Positions 23,119 to 35,994 are shown, counted from the first letter of the stretch. The stretch is 64,000 nt of DNA from Cystobasidiopsis lactophilus (GCA_001599975.1 BCIO01000005.1:1054001-1118000); one strand, 5' to 3'. Notes: a model not told the origin generated them from the letters alone. Numbers and translations are program-made.

Positions 23119-24542
23119 GATGCAGCTTCAAGCCATCCTTTTGCTCGTCGCCTCCCTTTTTGCGATCTCCGACGCCCGCAATCACAACACTCGCGCCAAT
23201 CATCACGAGCTGGCAGCCAGGCAGTCTGGTACTCTTGGAAAGAACTGTGCTCAATGGAACTGGTGAGTTCCTTGCATGAAAATGTTGTTGTCCCTCCTTT
23301 TTTTCCTGACGCGTCGCTCGCGCCTTCTCCAGGTATCCAGATGATGGCGACCGCTCTCATGGCTCTCGCGGCAGCCAGACGTCGTGAGGAGCATCTCGCT
23401 TTCGCGCGTGAATAGACCGAGAAAGCTTAAACTTGCCGTGAAGGCCGGCTCAAATCGACTCCACGGTCGGTCGCAACGCTGCTTACTTCGGCGGGTACGC
23501 GCATGTGCAAGGCAACACCTACAAGAAAGGCCAGACCTCGACCTACTTCACCGGGAGCGAAATCACGCGCTTTATCTCCCAATGCAAGGCCGTCAATGCT
23601 GGCTTTGTGGCTTCCGTGATGCCCATCTACGGCTGGGGCGGCTTCACCAAGGCCGACAACACCCGTGCGTGGACGAGTGCTTTGTGACTCTCACCTTGAA
23701 GCTCATTCGGTGCTCGAACAGAGGCTGTGAACGTGGCCAAAGTGATGGCAAAGTTCACTGCCGGCGGTGTTCCTGCTATCCTCCGCTTCGCCCACGAATT
23801 CAACTATTACCAGACCAAGGGCTCTGCGGATGGAGGAGGATCAGCGCAGTACTACGCTGGCGGGCCTAGCGACTTCGTCACCGGTTGGACCGTGATGGCC
23901 GCCGCGCTCAAGCAGTATGCGCCCGGCGTCAAGATGATGTGGAGCCCTAACGTATGTTCTTGGCACCGGTGCTAATGATGAGTCCTAAAAACATTCACAG
24001 ATTGGCTCGACTTCGACCATCGCGAAATATATGCCTTCAGCTTCGACCATCGACCTGATGGGACTGGACTATTATGCCGCTTCCGGCCCTTATACCGACT
24101 CAGCTCTGATCTCCAAGATCAGTGCCTTCTACAAGGCTTTCCCAGGTGTGTTGTCGGAGCGTTCTCTTCGAAGCCGCCACTCGCTTACGTCCATCACTAG
24201 CCAAATACAAGAAGCCTTTCTACCTTGGAGAGACTGGCGTCAGCGCGTCTGGTGCTTCTGACTCCGACAAGCTCGCCTGGGCTGCGGCGATCACGTCCAC
24301 CAAGACTTGCAGCGCATTCCCTCTGTACAAGGGGTGAGTTCAGATACTTGGCCTGTCGCCGCCGGGAACTAAACGTGTTCTTCCAGTTTGTTCTATTTCA
24401 ACTACGTCAAGGAAAAGGACTATCGGATGGTGACCGTCGGCGGCTCGAGCTTGACCACCGCCTTTAAGAAGGTTTGTCCTTTCTCGCTCTTTGTCAAGTT
24501 CACCCTCGCTCAGTCCACCAACAGTTTATGGGCATCTCATGA
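23119..24542 (+). CDS. Secreted glycoside hydrolase, GH26-like
   Basis: Starts MQLQAILLLVASLFAISDAR, a signal peptide, with a possible Lys/Arg processing region near HELAARQSG. The TIM-barrel body contains NAAYFGGYAHVQG, VASVMPIYGWGGF, the acid/base motif RFAHEFN, VTGWTVMAAALKQYAPGVKMMWSPN, DLMGLDYYAASG and the nucleophile motif FYLGETGVSASG, ending NYVKEKDYRMVTVGG ... FMGIS. R-x-x-HE-x-N plus a later GETG strand is the GH26 pattern (endo-mannanases and related beta-glucanases), so an extracellular polysaccharide-degrading or wall-remodelling role is likely; substrate is not predictable. Six or seven introns. About 330 residues, a single catalytic domain with no binding module. Convergent with the dehydrogenase, 93 bases apart. 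Confidence 0.78.
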
Positions 24543-24635
24543 TTTATTCGATTTTCCCGCGTGCGTTATGGGCTAGATATGATAGATGTGATTACAGTAT
24601 ATTGCACATTCGGACATTGGAGTGTTGTCGCTCGC

Positions 24636-25851
24636 TCACGCCCAACCCATGAGGGCTTGGAGCTTGTCCCAAAGCTTCTTGCGGTTCTCTTCAGACGAAG
24701 CCCAGCTACCAATCTTAACGGGCTTCAGCTGGGCCTTCGCAAAATTGCGCTCGTCGCCCAGCTTGATCCCAGCAGCCGGACTGGCAGCCACCTGCGCCAC
24801 CAATCACGAGTAAGAAGTGCTTTGATCAGAGCAAAAGCAAATAGACGAACATAGACTGGGACGTTGGCGTAGTTCTCAGCGGTGTCGCCGACCAGGAAGA
24901 CGATAGCGTGAAGGAAAGGCCGAATATACCAAGCGCAAGAGGCGATGTACTCTTCAAAGCCCGAAGAGGTCACGACTTGAGGGTACAGATGATAGAAACG
25001 CTGTTGTGGAAAGCGAGCGTTGCATTCCTGGACAATGAACTTCAGATGCTGCGCTGTCAAAAGAGCCGCAAATGACTGACCGTCAGCACAGCGTCGAGAA
25101 CCGTAGAGTTTCTCATTGACTTGGTACCAAGTAAAGCGATGCCCTTCTTGCCAGCGTCCCATCTCTTTTTGAGGCCAAGGTCATCCACCTCGAGGTCTGG
25201 CAGATCGCCACCCGGCGAAAAGATGGTCACTACCGAGGCCCCATCCGCCAGAATACCATTGTTTGTGAAGTCGTAGAGGAAAGCGAATCGACTGTGAATG
25301 GCAGTCAGACGGTAGACCCAACCTAGGGGACGAGACCGTCACCTCAGGGCTTGAATGGCAAAATCCAACTCGATGCTTTTCGCCGTGTCAGTCTTCAGTA
25401 CGATAAACTTGATTGAATAATGACAGCTCACTTTTCATCATTGAACGTCAGAGTGCCACAAGGAGGCGCGCCTTGACAGAGGAACTACAGCAAGGTCTCA
25501 GCAATCTCTACAAGCAACCCGTGAAACCCTTACGAGGTAGTCGATACCAGCCTTTCCGACAATGTCTTCAATCTGTTTGCAGCCATCGCGCATGCCTTTG
25601 GTAGTCGAGAGGTCCATTCTCAAGAAGATGGCTTCAAGTGCTTCCTTGCTTGGGGCGGCATTTCGGCACTGCTCCAGGGTCGAGTTGGCAGCAGTCTCGC
25701 TGCGACCAGTGATGATTACTCTCTTGCAGCCCAACTTGGCCAGCAATACTGCGCAGGCCCCGCCGAGTCCGCGGCCGGTGGCGCCAACGAGGACGGCCGT
25801 TTTGCCACGCAGGTCAGTCGATTCAAGGGCACGGGCAGCAGCTTTGGCCAT
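24636..25851 (-). CDS. Short-chain dehydrogenase/reductase, catalytic Tyr apparently missing
   Basis: The start MAKAAARALESTDLRGK leads into a Rossmann beta-alpha unit TAVLVGATGRGLGGACAVLLAKLGCKRVIITGR with the Gly-rich dinucleotide loop GATGRGLG. Later exons give IFLRMDLSTTKGMRDGCKQI, GWVYRLTAIHSRFAFLYDF, SVVTIFSPGGDLPDLEVDDL and GIALLGTKSMRNSTVLDAVL, then a C-terminal part ending KKLWDKLQALMGWA. In classical SDRs the active site reads YxxxK after the Ser strand; here the aligned segment is LLGTK, so Tyr seems replaced by Leu while Lys remains. Either it is a divergent or non-catalytic member, or a splice border hides the true motif. In-frame ATG at 25860 is an alternative start. Substrate unknown. 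Confidence 0.7.
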
Positions 25852-26292
25852 TGCTATCACTGGTGGATACAGAGAAAGAAGAGAGAGGCAAGAAGAAGAG
25901 GTTCGGTCATCGAGTCGATGCCCGCGCCGAAGAAGCCGACCCTAACGGATGCCGGGGCAAAGGTCGAGGGTTATTTGGCCTCTTAGTGACAAGGTGAGCG
26001 AAGCACTCGTAACGATGGTGCGCGACCCGTAAGCAAGAAGCGGCGAAGGATTGGGACAAGGCTCTGTTTCACCTCGGCCGCCACATGAACGCGGGGCTCG
26101 ACCAGTTGTGGCATGCAGCTCGGTCAAAATGTTGTGTGATTCATGAATTCAATGAGCAAGTACAAATGCGCGCGCGAGAAGAGTCTTGGAGGAGGGCGTC
26201 AGGGGACTCTGGAAGTTGCCGCCACCACCGGCTTCAGCGCTTCAGCTCTACCAGCTGGCCTCGCTTGCTCTAGGAACTGCACGAGGATGCGT
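25852..26292. other. Intergenic, no gene seen
   Basis: 5' side of the dehydrogenase gene and 3' side of RLI1, both minus strand. No supported coding or RNA feature. Confidence 0.4.
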
Positions 26293-29000
26293 TCACTCTT
26301 CGATCTGCAGGCGCGCAAAGGTCATCAGCATTCAGTAGTCAAGATAGAAGGAGCAAGGCGCATACGAAGAAGTATTGTCCAGCGGCTGATAGGCGACAGT
26401 AAGCGTTGATCAGATGCAAATAGCATTCAATTGGACGCACCTTTCTGCTCCTTGTCCTTCTGGGAATCGCCCTTGTTGATTCGAGGCCTGCAAGATGAAG
26501 GTGAGCACGGCGATCCTACCACAGTCCTTCGGAACAGTTGCTGTACCTATAGTTCGTCGGGTCTCTTCGGAAAGTAATCTCCAAGTTGGCCAAGAAAGCG
26601 TTAAAGCCCGTCAGAAGCGACTGCGGCACGCCGGCGTTGGCTTGCACAGAGGGAGTGCCGGTGTAGCTGTGATGTCGCTCAAGTCAGCTTGGCTTCAAAG
26701 CGGTAGGAGGAGATCTTACACAATGACACGATCGCTAGTGGTACGAAAACGACTCAGGGCGGGCAAGAAAGGCAAGAAGGAAAAAAATAACTAACGCGAG
26801 GTAAGTAGCCATGATCTGGAGAGCCCAATGGTCAGTCGAACGCTCAAGCCAGGCTGCAGTGTGAAGACGTACGAAATCGTGCTCAACGACAAAGGCCGTC
26901 TTCTTGGCGTGGAGGATGAAGCGCTTGATGACCTTGCTGGCGATGATACGCTGCTCCGAATCGAGGTAGGCGCTGGGTTCGTCGATGAGGTAGATGTCGG
27001 CCGGCTTGCCCAAGCACAGCACAATGGCCACGCGCTGCAGTTCACCTCCGGACAGCTCTTGCACCTCGTTGTCCAGGATGGCCTCGATCTGCATGGGGCG
27101 CATGACATCGGTGTTGAACTGCGGGTGCAGGAAGGCGGCCTTGATCTGCTTGAGGAGCAGCATGCGGACGGTGCCTTGGAACTTGGGCGCGATGGTCTGC
27201 GGCTTGACGGAGACGCTGAGGCCGGGCACCTCGACGTTGTTGTCGGGCGTGATCTTGCCGGACAGGAGCTGTACCATGGTCGACTTGCCGGTACCGTTCT
27301 CGCCGACCAGGACGACGATCTCCGAGTCGGAGAACTCGCCGGCCTCGACGGTCAGGTTGAAGTTGCCGAGCTTCTTCTCCATCTTGGGGTATTTGTACGA
27401 CCGCGACTTTTCGATCAGGAACTCGTCGGCCGTCTCTGCGATCCGGAAGCTGAGCGACTCCTCTCGGAAGCGCAGGTTCTCCGTAGGGATGTTGCCGTCC
27501 AAGAAAATGTTGATGCCTGTTGGGAGCAACTTGAGCCTGACCAAGGCTGGGATGAGTCGCCACTAACCTTCTCGAACTCCTTGCGGAAGTGTAACCACAC
27601 CGTACACTGACGGTTTGCCGTAGAGAACGCAAATGAAGTCAGAGAGGTAGTCGAGCACGGACAAATCGTGCTCGACAACGATAACATAGACGTCTGGCGA
27701 GAGCAGCGACCGGATGGCTCTGGCGGCGTTCAATCTTTGCTTCACATCGAGGTAGGATGACGGCTCGTCGAACATGTAGCTGTATTATCATTTGTCAGCG
27801 TTTGTGAATGAGGGTCGAGCACCCTCCCTCGAAGACATAGAAACGTACACGTCTGCCTTCTGAACGCAAGTCATGGCAATGGCAAACCGCTGCAGTTCAC
27901 CTCCGGAGAGCTGCTTGGGCTGGCGGTCCATGACCGGCTCCAAATCCAGCATGGCCACAATCTGGTCCATGTTCCCGAGCTCGTGCTTGCCTTCGAGCAT
28001 CTCGCGCACTGTTGCTGGGCCCTTAATGGCTCTCGGGATGTGGTCCACGTACTGCGGCTTGATCAGCGCCTTCAGGTTGTCCTCCAAGATTTTGGTGAAG
28101 TAGTTCTGCAGCTCGTTACCGCGGAAGTGCCGGAGGATGTCTTGCCAGTCTGGCGGATCCTGTGCGCAATTACAACACCAATGTGAGCTCTGACTCTTCA
28201 GAAGAAATCTAGGAGCAGGACTGAACGCACGTCATATAGCCCCAAGTTTGGCTTCTGCTTGCCGGCCAAGATCTTCAACGCCGTCGACTTTCCGGTACCG
28301 TTGGCTCCCACCAGACCTAACACTTGACCGGGCCGCGGCACTGGCAAGCGATGGAGCTTGAAAGAGTTGGCCGAGAAGCGGTGGGTGACTTCTGTTTCCA
28401 AGCTGTGCGCAATTGTGCTCCAGTCAGCTCGCAATTCTGAGGTCAGCTATGGTCCAACGACGCACTTTGTTGGAAGGTTGATGATGGTGATGGCTTCGAA
28501 TGGGCACCTGCGAGGAAGTAAACCAATGAGCGCAGAGTTTTGCAAAAGTGCGCCTGGCCATACTTTTTGGGGCAAATGCCGCATCCTGTTGGTCTGGATT
28601 GAGCTCTGCGTGCACCCTGAGCCCTCAATAAAGCGCACCGATGCACAGCTCCTCGTAAATTGTTGCGATCTTGTCGGTAGGATTGACTTCAATGCTGTTT
28701 GACGCTTCCGAATGAGGCCAAGTCACGGCTCGCTCGAGTTCGCTCAATGGCTCACCAAAGCTTCCCCATTCGCACTACTGGGCATCCTTTCTTGCATTCT
28801 AGAGCCTGTGGGATGGCCAATTAGGCGTGATCTGAGGCGGACAGAAGACCCAGAGCCAGCAGCAACAAGGGCCGCCGAGCTCTGCAGGCCTTTTCAAGGG
28901 GACGCACGCATTTCTTGGGCTTGCACTTGTCGCTGACGATGGCAATCCGCGTCAGCTTCGAGCCTGAAGCGTGCGTCTTGCCCTTCTTGAGCATCGACAT
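26293..29000 (-). CDS. RLI1: ABCE1/Rli1 ribosome-recycling ATPase
   Basis: Iron-sulfur ABC protein that splits ribosomes after termination and acts in initiation and ribosome export. The two 4Fe-4S clusters are assembled from several short exons: SDKCKPKKC, then [43 protein letters not shown] and [14 protein letters not shown]. ATPase 1 has Walker [10 protein letters not shown], signature LSGGELQR and Walker [12 protein letters not shown]; ATPase 2 has [17 protein letters not shown] and [12 protein letters not shown]. The C terminus [16 protein letters not shown] continues over two small introns to AAGQYFFIEE, matching the yeast end DKEQKSSGNYFF. About eleven exons; the start is [15 protein letters not shown]. 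Divergent from EXO1 over 270 bases. Confidence 0.93.
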
Positions 29001-29270
29001 TGTTCAAATAGCTAGCGCCTTTGAGGTTCTGTTCGCCGCGGGTTTTTGGCTCTGGCAGCTGGCGGCAATGAGACCACAAACGGTTTGAGTGGTTGTACGA
29101 GAGCAAGCAGACGCTTGAATGGCGGTCGACCGTCAACGAATCATCGCGCTGGCATTGAGTTCGGCTCCGAAGACGGGAACCCAAGTTCCCCAAGTTCCCC
29201 AGCAGGCCTCTCTGTTTGTTTACACCTTGCTCCACTCCGCCAAGGGTGCTGGGCCCCAGCAGAGGCCGCC

Positions 29271-32051
29271 ATGGGTATCCAAGGGCTGCTACCACTTCGT
29301 AAGGCCCGCCCGACAGCCCGCGAAACCCTCCAAGCTCACGCGCTTGACAGTCAAAGAGGCTTCCGAGACCAAGCACCTCAAGGACTACGCTGGCCAGACG
29401 CTGGGCATCGATGGCTACATCTTCCTTCACAGATGAGTGCCAGCGTACATGTAGAGCCGAGCACGGGCTCAGAAGTCGAGCACAGGTGTCTTTTCGTGCC
29501 CTGTCGAGGTCGCGATGCGCCTGCCAACGCTCAAGTGAGTTTCAGCCTCCGGGCGGGCCACATCCTTGGGCTGAGCCACTCCAGATATGTGACCTACGCT
29601 ATGGGAAAGATCCGCATGCTCCAAGCTTTCGGCGTCAAGCCTTACCTCGTTTTCGACGGCGGCCTCCTGCCCAGCAAGATGGGCACCGAGACCTCTCGCC
29701 ACCAGTGCGGTTCTCCACTCCCTATAGCTTACAAAACAACCAAATAAACGAACATGACCTTTCACAGGAAACGCAAGGACGCTTTGACCAAAGCGAACGC
29801 CTTGGCAGCTGAGGGCAAGACCGCCCAAGCCCGCGAGCACTACATCAAGGCTTGCGACGTGACGCCTGAGCACGCCTACCAGCTCATCAAGGAGCTCAAG
29901 CGCGAGGGCATCCCTTACGTCGTCGCACCGTACGAGGCCGATGCCCAGCTCACCTACCTCGAGAAGCACGGCTTGATTGACGGCCTGATCACCGAGGACA
30001 GTGACTTGACCGTGTTTGGTTGCAAGACGGTGCTCTACAAGATGACACCCGACGGTTTCGTGTCGGAGATGAAGCGCGAGCGCTTGGCCTTGTGCCGGAA
30101 CGTCCGCTTTGACGGCTGGACCGACGCCGAGTTTAGGCAGTTGAGTGTTTTGGCTGTCCCCATCATTTCATGATCATCATCTCAAGTTCGGCTCACAGCA
30201 TGGCCATCTTGAGCGGATGCGACTACCTCGACAGCGTGCACGGCCTCGGCCTGAAGACCGCGTACCAGCTCATGCGCAAGCACCGCACCGCCAAGCGCAC
30301 CATACAGTCAATGAGACTCGCAGCCAAATACAACGTGCCGCCGTCCTACGAAAAGGACTTTCGCCGCGCCGATTTGACGTTCCTCTACCAGGTCGTCTTC
30401 GACCCACGCTCCCGCAAGCTGGTCCACCTCAACGACGTCCCGACCGATGAGCTGACAACAGAAGAGCTGATGAATGTCGGTGCCTCGCTGGACCAAGAGC
30501 TGGGCCGCGGCATAGCGTGCGGCGACGTCGACCCGCTCACGCAACGTGCTATGGTCGACATCTTCCCGACCTCCCGCGAAACCTTCATCAAGGCCTCTCA
30601 AGCCGCACCCTCTCAGCAATCGTCGTCGTCGTCCTCTTTCAAGTACGCCAAGTCCAAGCTGGCCCTGCCCGAGAAGGGCGCCCGAGACATTCGCAACTTC
30701 TTCTCGTCCAAACCGCCACCGCCGCGCCCTGCCGCCGCCTCGCCAAAGCCTCGCCGCCAGCCTCTTGGCAGCGTTCCCTTCAACTCGTCCCAGAAGGCAA
30801 AGAAGGACATGCCGGTCTTGAAGTCAAAATTCTTCGGCGGCAGCAGCGCCAACAAGAGCCAAGACAGCATCGTCATCTCGGACGACGAAAGCGAAGACAC
30901 GGAGAAGGAGGAGGAAGATCTGGAGCTTCCTGTCAAAGACGAACTCGCCGACGACCCGATGATCACTGAAGAGGAGGAGGAAGCATTTCGGATGGCCAAC
31001 GTGGACGAGGAGGAGGATCGGCTGGTCGAGCAACTCTGGCAAGAGGGGCGCCAAGCTCCAGACGAAGAAGAGTTTGGGGATATGGATGAGTCGATGGAGC
31101 TTGAGCAAGAGCTGATCCCAGAGCCCAAGGTGACGTTGCTCACCACCGTCGCCACCGACTCAGAAGTTCCCACGGCCGCACCACGGTCGCCGCTCTCGCC
31201 CGCTCGCCGCTCTCCGGCGAAGTCTGGCTTTGGCGGGTTCGACGGTTTTGAACTGCCGTCATCCCCAGCTCACAAGGTCTCATCGCCACGTCCATCGGCT
31301 CTCAAGTCTCCCAGCAACGTGACCAGCCCGATGGCTTCCCCCGGATCTCCTGTCGCTCAGCAAGCGCAACCCTCCTCTCGGTTTTCCTCTCCATTGCCTT
31401 CGCCTTTGCGCAGCCCCTTGCCCAAATCTCCGCCCAGGGCGCTCAAGCGCAAGTCAGCAGCGGTCACCTCTGACATCTCCGACTTTTCATCGGAAGTCAC
31501 CACACCCGACGAAACCTCGGTCGCGGGCCCCAGGATCAAGCTGATATCCCGGCTCAGTCCTGAGCTGCCGCCCTCCTTTCAGACGCCGACCGCCAAGCCG
31601 CCCAAATCCAAGACGTCGATCGGCCAACGTCGGGCACGCTCATTAGCCGTCAAGCAAGAAGAGGATTACGAGGAGATCAGCGAGGAAAAGCAGAAGGCTT
31701 TGAATGCGGTGGCTGCCGGCTGGCGCGCGAAGTTCATGAACCCAGCGGTGAGTCGAACCGCTCGCGTCTTGTTTTAAAGCACCCTCTCACCTGTATGTAC
31801 AGTCAACCAGTAGCCCAAGTATTCAAAAGGCCGTCTCCGCTGCCATTTCCAACAAAAAGCCCCGCCGGTCGGAGCCTCTTGCCACCGCTTCCGCCAAGAA
31901 GGACAAGCTCCTCAAACCACGCAGCTCCTTGCCCCTGGCCTTTTCTACCACCAAAGACGACGCGGATGCTGACGAAGAGGCCCCTGTTGTGCCGTGGCAG
32001 AAAATCGAGATCACGCAGCCGAAGCTACGCCAGTTCCAATACCGGAAGTAA
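29271..32051 (+). CDS. EXO1: Exonuclease 1 (Rad2/FEN1 family)
   Basis: 5'-3' exonuclease and flap endonuclease for mismatch repair and double-strand-break resection. Start MGIQGLLPLL has a strong context (GCCGCCATGG). The catalytic acidic residues are in place: GIDGYIFLHR, LVFDGG, PYEADAQLTYLE, TEDSDLTVFGCK and ILSGCDYLDSVHGLGLKTA (helix-hairpin-helix metal site). The long tail is acidic and Ser/Pro-rich, ending KIEITQPKLRQFQYRK; ISDDESEDTEKEEEDLEL is part of an acidic stretch. Five introns are placed (29299-29350, about 29434-29485, 29534-about 29591, about 29721-29768, 31749-31801) plus one near 30140-30199. The second lacks a GT donor: after FLHR the first GT lies beyond an in-frame TGA, and only a GA-AG intron 29435-29485 (51 bases), or two missing bases, keeps the frame. 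The domain is otherwise uninterrupted. Confidence 0.88.
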
Positions 32052-32126
32052 TCCATACCCAGCATTGTATTCGCATTTGCATTCGTTCACACCCTAAGAA
32101 CCCACATCTTCTAACAGTATCAGCCT

Positions 32127-34899
32127 CTAAATAACTCTAACACCACCAAGCTCGATCATCTCGTCAATCGGCAGCTTCCAGTACTGAGGGCGGGTCCTGG
32201 TGTTGTCGCGGACGAAACAGAACGCGGACACCAACGCCCTGGTGACGATGTTGGAGGACGAGCTGTGCAGTTCGGTTCTATCCAAGAAGAAGTTGCAGCG
32301 AGCATTGCTGATGGTTTCCTGGACGTGCTGAAGCTTCGCTTTGAGCTGGACCGCATCGGGCGAGCTGGGTGGCAACGCGACGAGCCGGCTTCGCAGGTGG
32401 TTCTCCAGCGGTGTTGTCAAATCTCTAAGAGATGCGGTCGCCACGTTGTCCGAATAGCCAAATCTGACGATGCATCGATAGACGTCGGACAGCCCGGTCT
32501 CGTTGAAGGCGAATCGATCGTCCGGCGACACGGTAGGCGCATAGACTTGACGCAGATGGACGAAGATGGTGACCTGGTGCAGGGCTTCCATGCGTTCCAC
32601 AAATCGGATCCAGACGGGAGGTGCGCCCGACGACATTTCGTCGAAAAAGACACCAATGCCTGTTCGTGAAGTTGGTAAGACGAGAGCTGCCTCGACTCAA
32701 GCAACACTCACCCTTGATATTGGAGAGTGCATGGCCGCCAAACTCTTTAGTGAGGTAGAGGTTGGGGTCGTTCTCCTTGTGATGAACAACGTCTGTCGCC
32801 TTGAGCCGGTCCTTCCTGGCCTGTGCCCACTGGAGTCCTTTGCCGTAGCGCCAGAGCCACATGACCGCCGCGATAGCGCCGGCGAGAATGATTGTGAAGT
32901 AGGCGCCCTTGGGAACTTTGAAGATGGCCGCTGAAACTCAAGTGATCAGCTGAGCCCCCAGACACGTAAAAGTGCGTACCCGAAAGGAAAGTGGCATCGA
33001 AAAGCGCGAACACGAGCCAAATGGGCATGACGACCAAGGGATGGATCCTCCACACGATCAAGCCACAGATGACCATCAAGTTTGTTGTAATCTGCAGGCG
33101 GTGAGATCAGCGGTGAGAGAGTGTGGGAGGAGGAAGGTTCTCACAAATGTAGTCACGACAACGCAAAGGCCGTAGGCATTGCCTAGGCGAGTCGTATTGG
33201 AGTAGGCCACAGTGACCACGATGGTGCCAACCATCAAAAGCCAGTTTGCAGCAGGAACGTAGATTTGACCATACACCTTTTGAGACGTATGCTTGACGGT
33301 GAGGCGAGGAAAGTAGCTGATGTTGACTGGGAGACGATCGCGCGAATCAGCAGACTCACTGACGGGCTTGGAGGACCGACACTCACTGGCTTGCTGTAGG
33401 ATGTTGAAAGTGCCAGTAATAAGGGCTTGCGAGGCCACAATGGCAGCCAAGATGGCGATGATCAGAGAAGGCCAGAGCCAACCGTGAGGCAGCGTCAAGA
33501 AGAAAGGGTTGGCAAAAGCCTCCGGCTTCTCGGCGATATACGCAGTCTGGCCGATATAAGCCAACAGAAGGCAAGGATAGACAAAACAGAACCATGATAG
33601 TTGGATCGCCTGCGACGCACTGTTAGTAATCGGCGCATGAGTATATGCTGCGAGCTTACCTGCCGGCTGAAGGCGCCCATGTCGGCATACAACGCCTAAT
33701 CTTAGATTTCAGGAAGGCATAAAGGATGAAAGGGTGGGAATGAACTCACTTCCGTTCCGGTGAAGCACAGGAGAATGCCACCAAGCCGATGCCAGCCGTC
33801 CGAGCCAGACTGGAATTCGATGGTGAACCACTTGCCGGCAAACCTGTTCATCAATGCCATTAGCCTTCATCTTCAAGCTTATGCCCTTTGACTTACCATG
33901 GCGAAAAGGCCTTGAGCACGCCGGCGTCATACTTCGCCAAATTATAGATCCCGATGCCGGCGCTGCATGCACAAATTCAGTTTCGCTGCAGCAATCTGAA
34001 ACGACGACCCACTTGAGGACGAGCCACAGAGCAACAATGGGCGTGTAAACGACCGTCAACTTGCTGAGGCCCAGAGGCTGGGCGGCAAAAAGCAACACCA
34101 AGATGGCAACGGTGATACCGACCACGGTCCAGGAAGACAAGTTGGGATTGACAATGGAAGCCCCTTGGATGGCACCAAGCACAGATTGGGCGGGAGTCAA
34201 GACGCCATCGGAGAGGACGAAGCAGACTCCGGCAATCGCCAGAAAGCTGCAGAGGCCGGATGAGCAACTTGAAGGCGGTTGAACCAAGAGCAAGGGACAA
34301 ACGACAAGAGGTGCTTGAGGAAGCCGCTGCTTTCGAGGGTACGACGGAATTTGCTGTTGCCAGACCGCATGTCCTGTGTTAAAAAGCGTTCCATCTGGGG
34401 CGGCTTGGCTGGGTCGCTTTCGGAAATGTTGGCCTGTGTTTCTGTTGTCAGTGTGACCTACTTTGACTGATTGAAATGAACGAACATGACGCTGGAGGAG
34501 GTTGTAGAGGGCCAGGGTGCCGCCTTCTCCCTCGTCGTCGGCAAAAAGAACGATAGCGATATATTTGAGCGAGACCATGATGGTGAGCGACCAGATGATC
34601 ATAGATAGCGCACAGATGGCTTCGTCGCGAGTGGGCGGCTCCGAGAAGGTGGAGCTGAAAACGTACAGCGTTGAGGTGCCAATGTCGCCGTAGATCGTGC
34701 CGACCGCCATGGCCGAAAGGGACGCCAATTGCCAACCAGTGAAGATTTGCCGTTTCTTGACGTCGACAGAGAGCACGGAGGCGGCTTCCAAGTCGCCCTT
34801 GACCGAAGCGTTGGCCCCCTCAACCTCCTCCGGCGCCGCAGCCCCCATAGCGACGACCGACATCGCTGATGCTTCGACCTTTGATTCTTCTTTTGACAT
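32127..34899 (-). CDS. HAK1: High-affinity potassium transporter, HAK/KUP family
   Basis: Plasma-membrane K+ uptake (K+/H+ symport in fungi). After an acidic leader (MSKEESKVEASAMS) come TM1 with the family motif AVGTIYGDIGTSTLYVFSSTF, then MIIWSLTIMVSLKYIAIVLF and ADDEGEGGTLALYNLLQRH. Later spans include CFVLSDGVLTPAQSVLGAIQG, VGITVAILVLLFAAQPLGLSKLTVVYTP, GGILLCFTGTEALYADMGAFSRQ, LIIAILAAIVASQALITGTF and two more near FTIILAGAIAAVMWLW. The cytosolic C-terminal domain runs from GVFFDEMSSGAPPVW to ELGGVRVI. About ten introns. The usual Pro in GDIGTSPLY is Thr here; otherwise the signature is kept. About 790 residues, normal for the family. Convergent with EXO1, 75 bases apart. Confidence 0.9.
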
Positions 34900-35994
34900 A
34901 CACCTCTTGATTGTAGCAGCTGGTGGCCGATAGAAGCGCAGGAAGCACGTTCGTCGACGAAGAGAGAGAACAAAACAACAGAGGTCAAAAAGGATCGACG
35001 CGCCGCTTCTCAACCAACAAAACTTTGGACGCGGCGGGAACGGAAACGAGCAGAGCAGGAAAGAGAGATAGAGGGCACATTTTTTTGCATCGCGGATAAT
35101 AATAAGGAGGCGTCACACACACCCCACTGAGGGATATTTGTTCTCTGCGAGGGATTTAATTTTGGCCCAGCTCGACGCGGCAAAGGGCGAGAAGAAAAAA
35201 AAACTTGATCGCATGTGAAATGCAGGCGACTTCACAACTGTTGGTAGCTGGCTCGTTCCGTGCTATCATTGAAATAGGACGGCGGCCTCCTGGAGTAGGA
35301 AAGGAAGGGACAAAGAGTGAAATTGGGCCGAGGGATCTTATGGCCAAAAGGGACATTTGCGTTAGATCCGTGCACTTGTCTAGCCGGCCGAAGAGCAGAA
35401 GCTGCTCAGCAAGTATGTAGAGGCTGACTTTGAGAGAATTATATTGAGTGCGTCAAGCAGCAGGTAAATCTTAGCATTCTGCCGACTTCGCGCGACTTCA
35501 GAAAGTTAGGTGGCAAAAGTCAGGCTCGTCCACCTTATTAGGTGTGCATTGTCACCGCACAGTGGGATTGCAACACCTCTGCAGAATGAGAATGCGGTTT
35601 CTCTAGAGACTTGGTGGAGAACAGAAAGAACAAGGCCACGCATTCGTTGGCAAGTCCGGGACCAAGATCAGCAGTGAGCAATGGGCTGCTCCGCTTGGTG
35701 CTGCCTAAGTATCTAACGCGAGGCTCTTGAGACGCCTGTTCCGCTAGTGCGCAACACTTGCCAAGGCCCATACGGAGCAAACAGAGCAAAGACACGAAAA
35801 CGTCATGAGCAAGCCTAAGAGGTTCCAAGGAGTCAAGGACCCATTGAGGCAGCATTTTGGCAACGATTAGTCGCAAAGGCAGTCCATAACAACAATGACC
35901 GCATCATTTCAGAACCAAAAGCCAGCAAGGCAAGCCCAGGAGCTCGCGGTCCAAGCGAGAGAAGCAAGTCGCTCATGCTCCGCACCGACCAACA
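34900..35994. other. Long intergenic/promoter region
   Basis: About 1.1 kb between the divergent starts of HAK1 and OXR1. Overlapping minus-strand frames at 35538-35876 and 35833-36195 have no domain. An A/T-rich patch near 35080-35105 lies 180-200 bases upstream of HAK1. I see no RNA gene. Confidence 0.4.

Noticed and set aside
26828-27610. Long plus-strand open frame (260 codons) opposite RLI1
   Set aside because: It mirrors the conserved ATPase 2 frame of RLI1 on the other strand; no domain or start context. GC-rich coding sequence often leaves such antisense frames.
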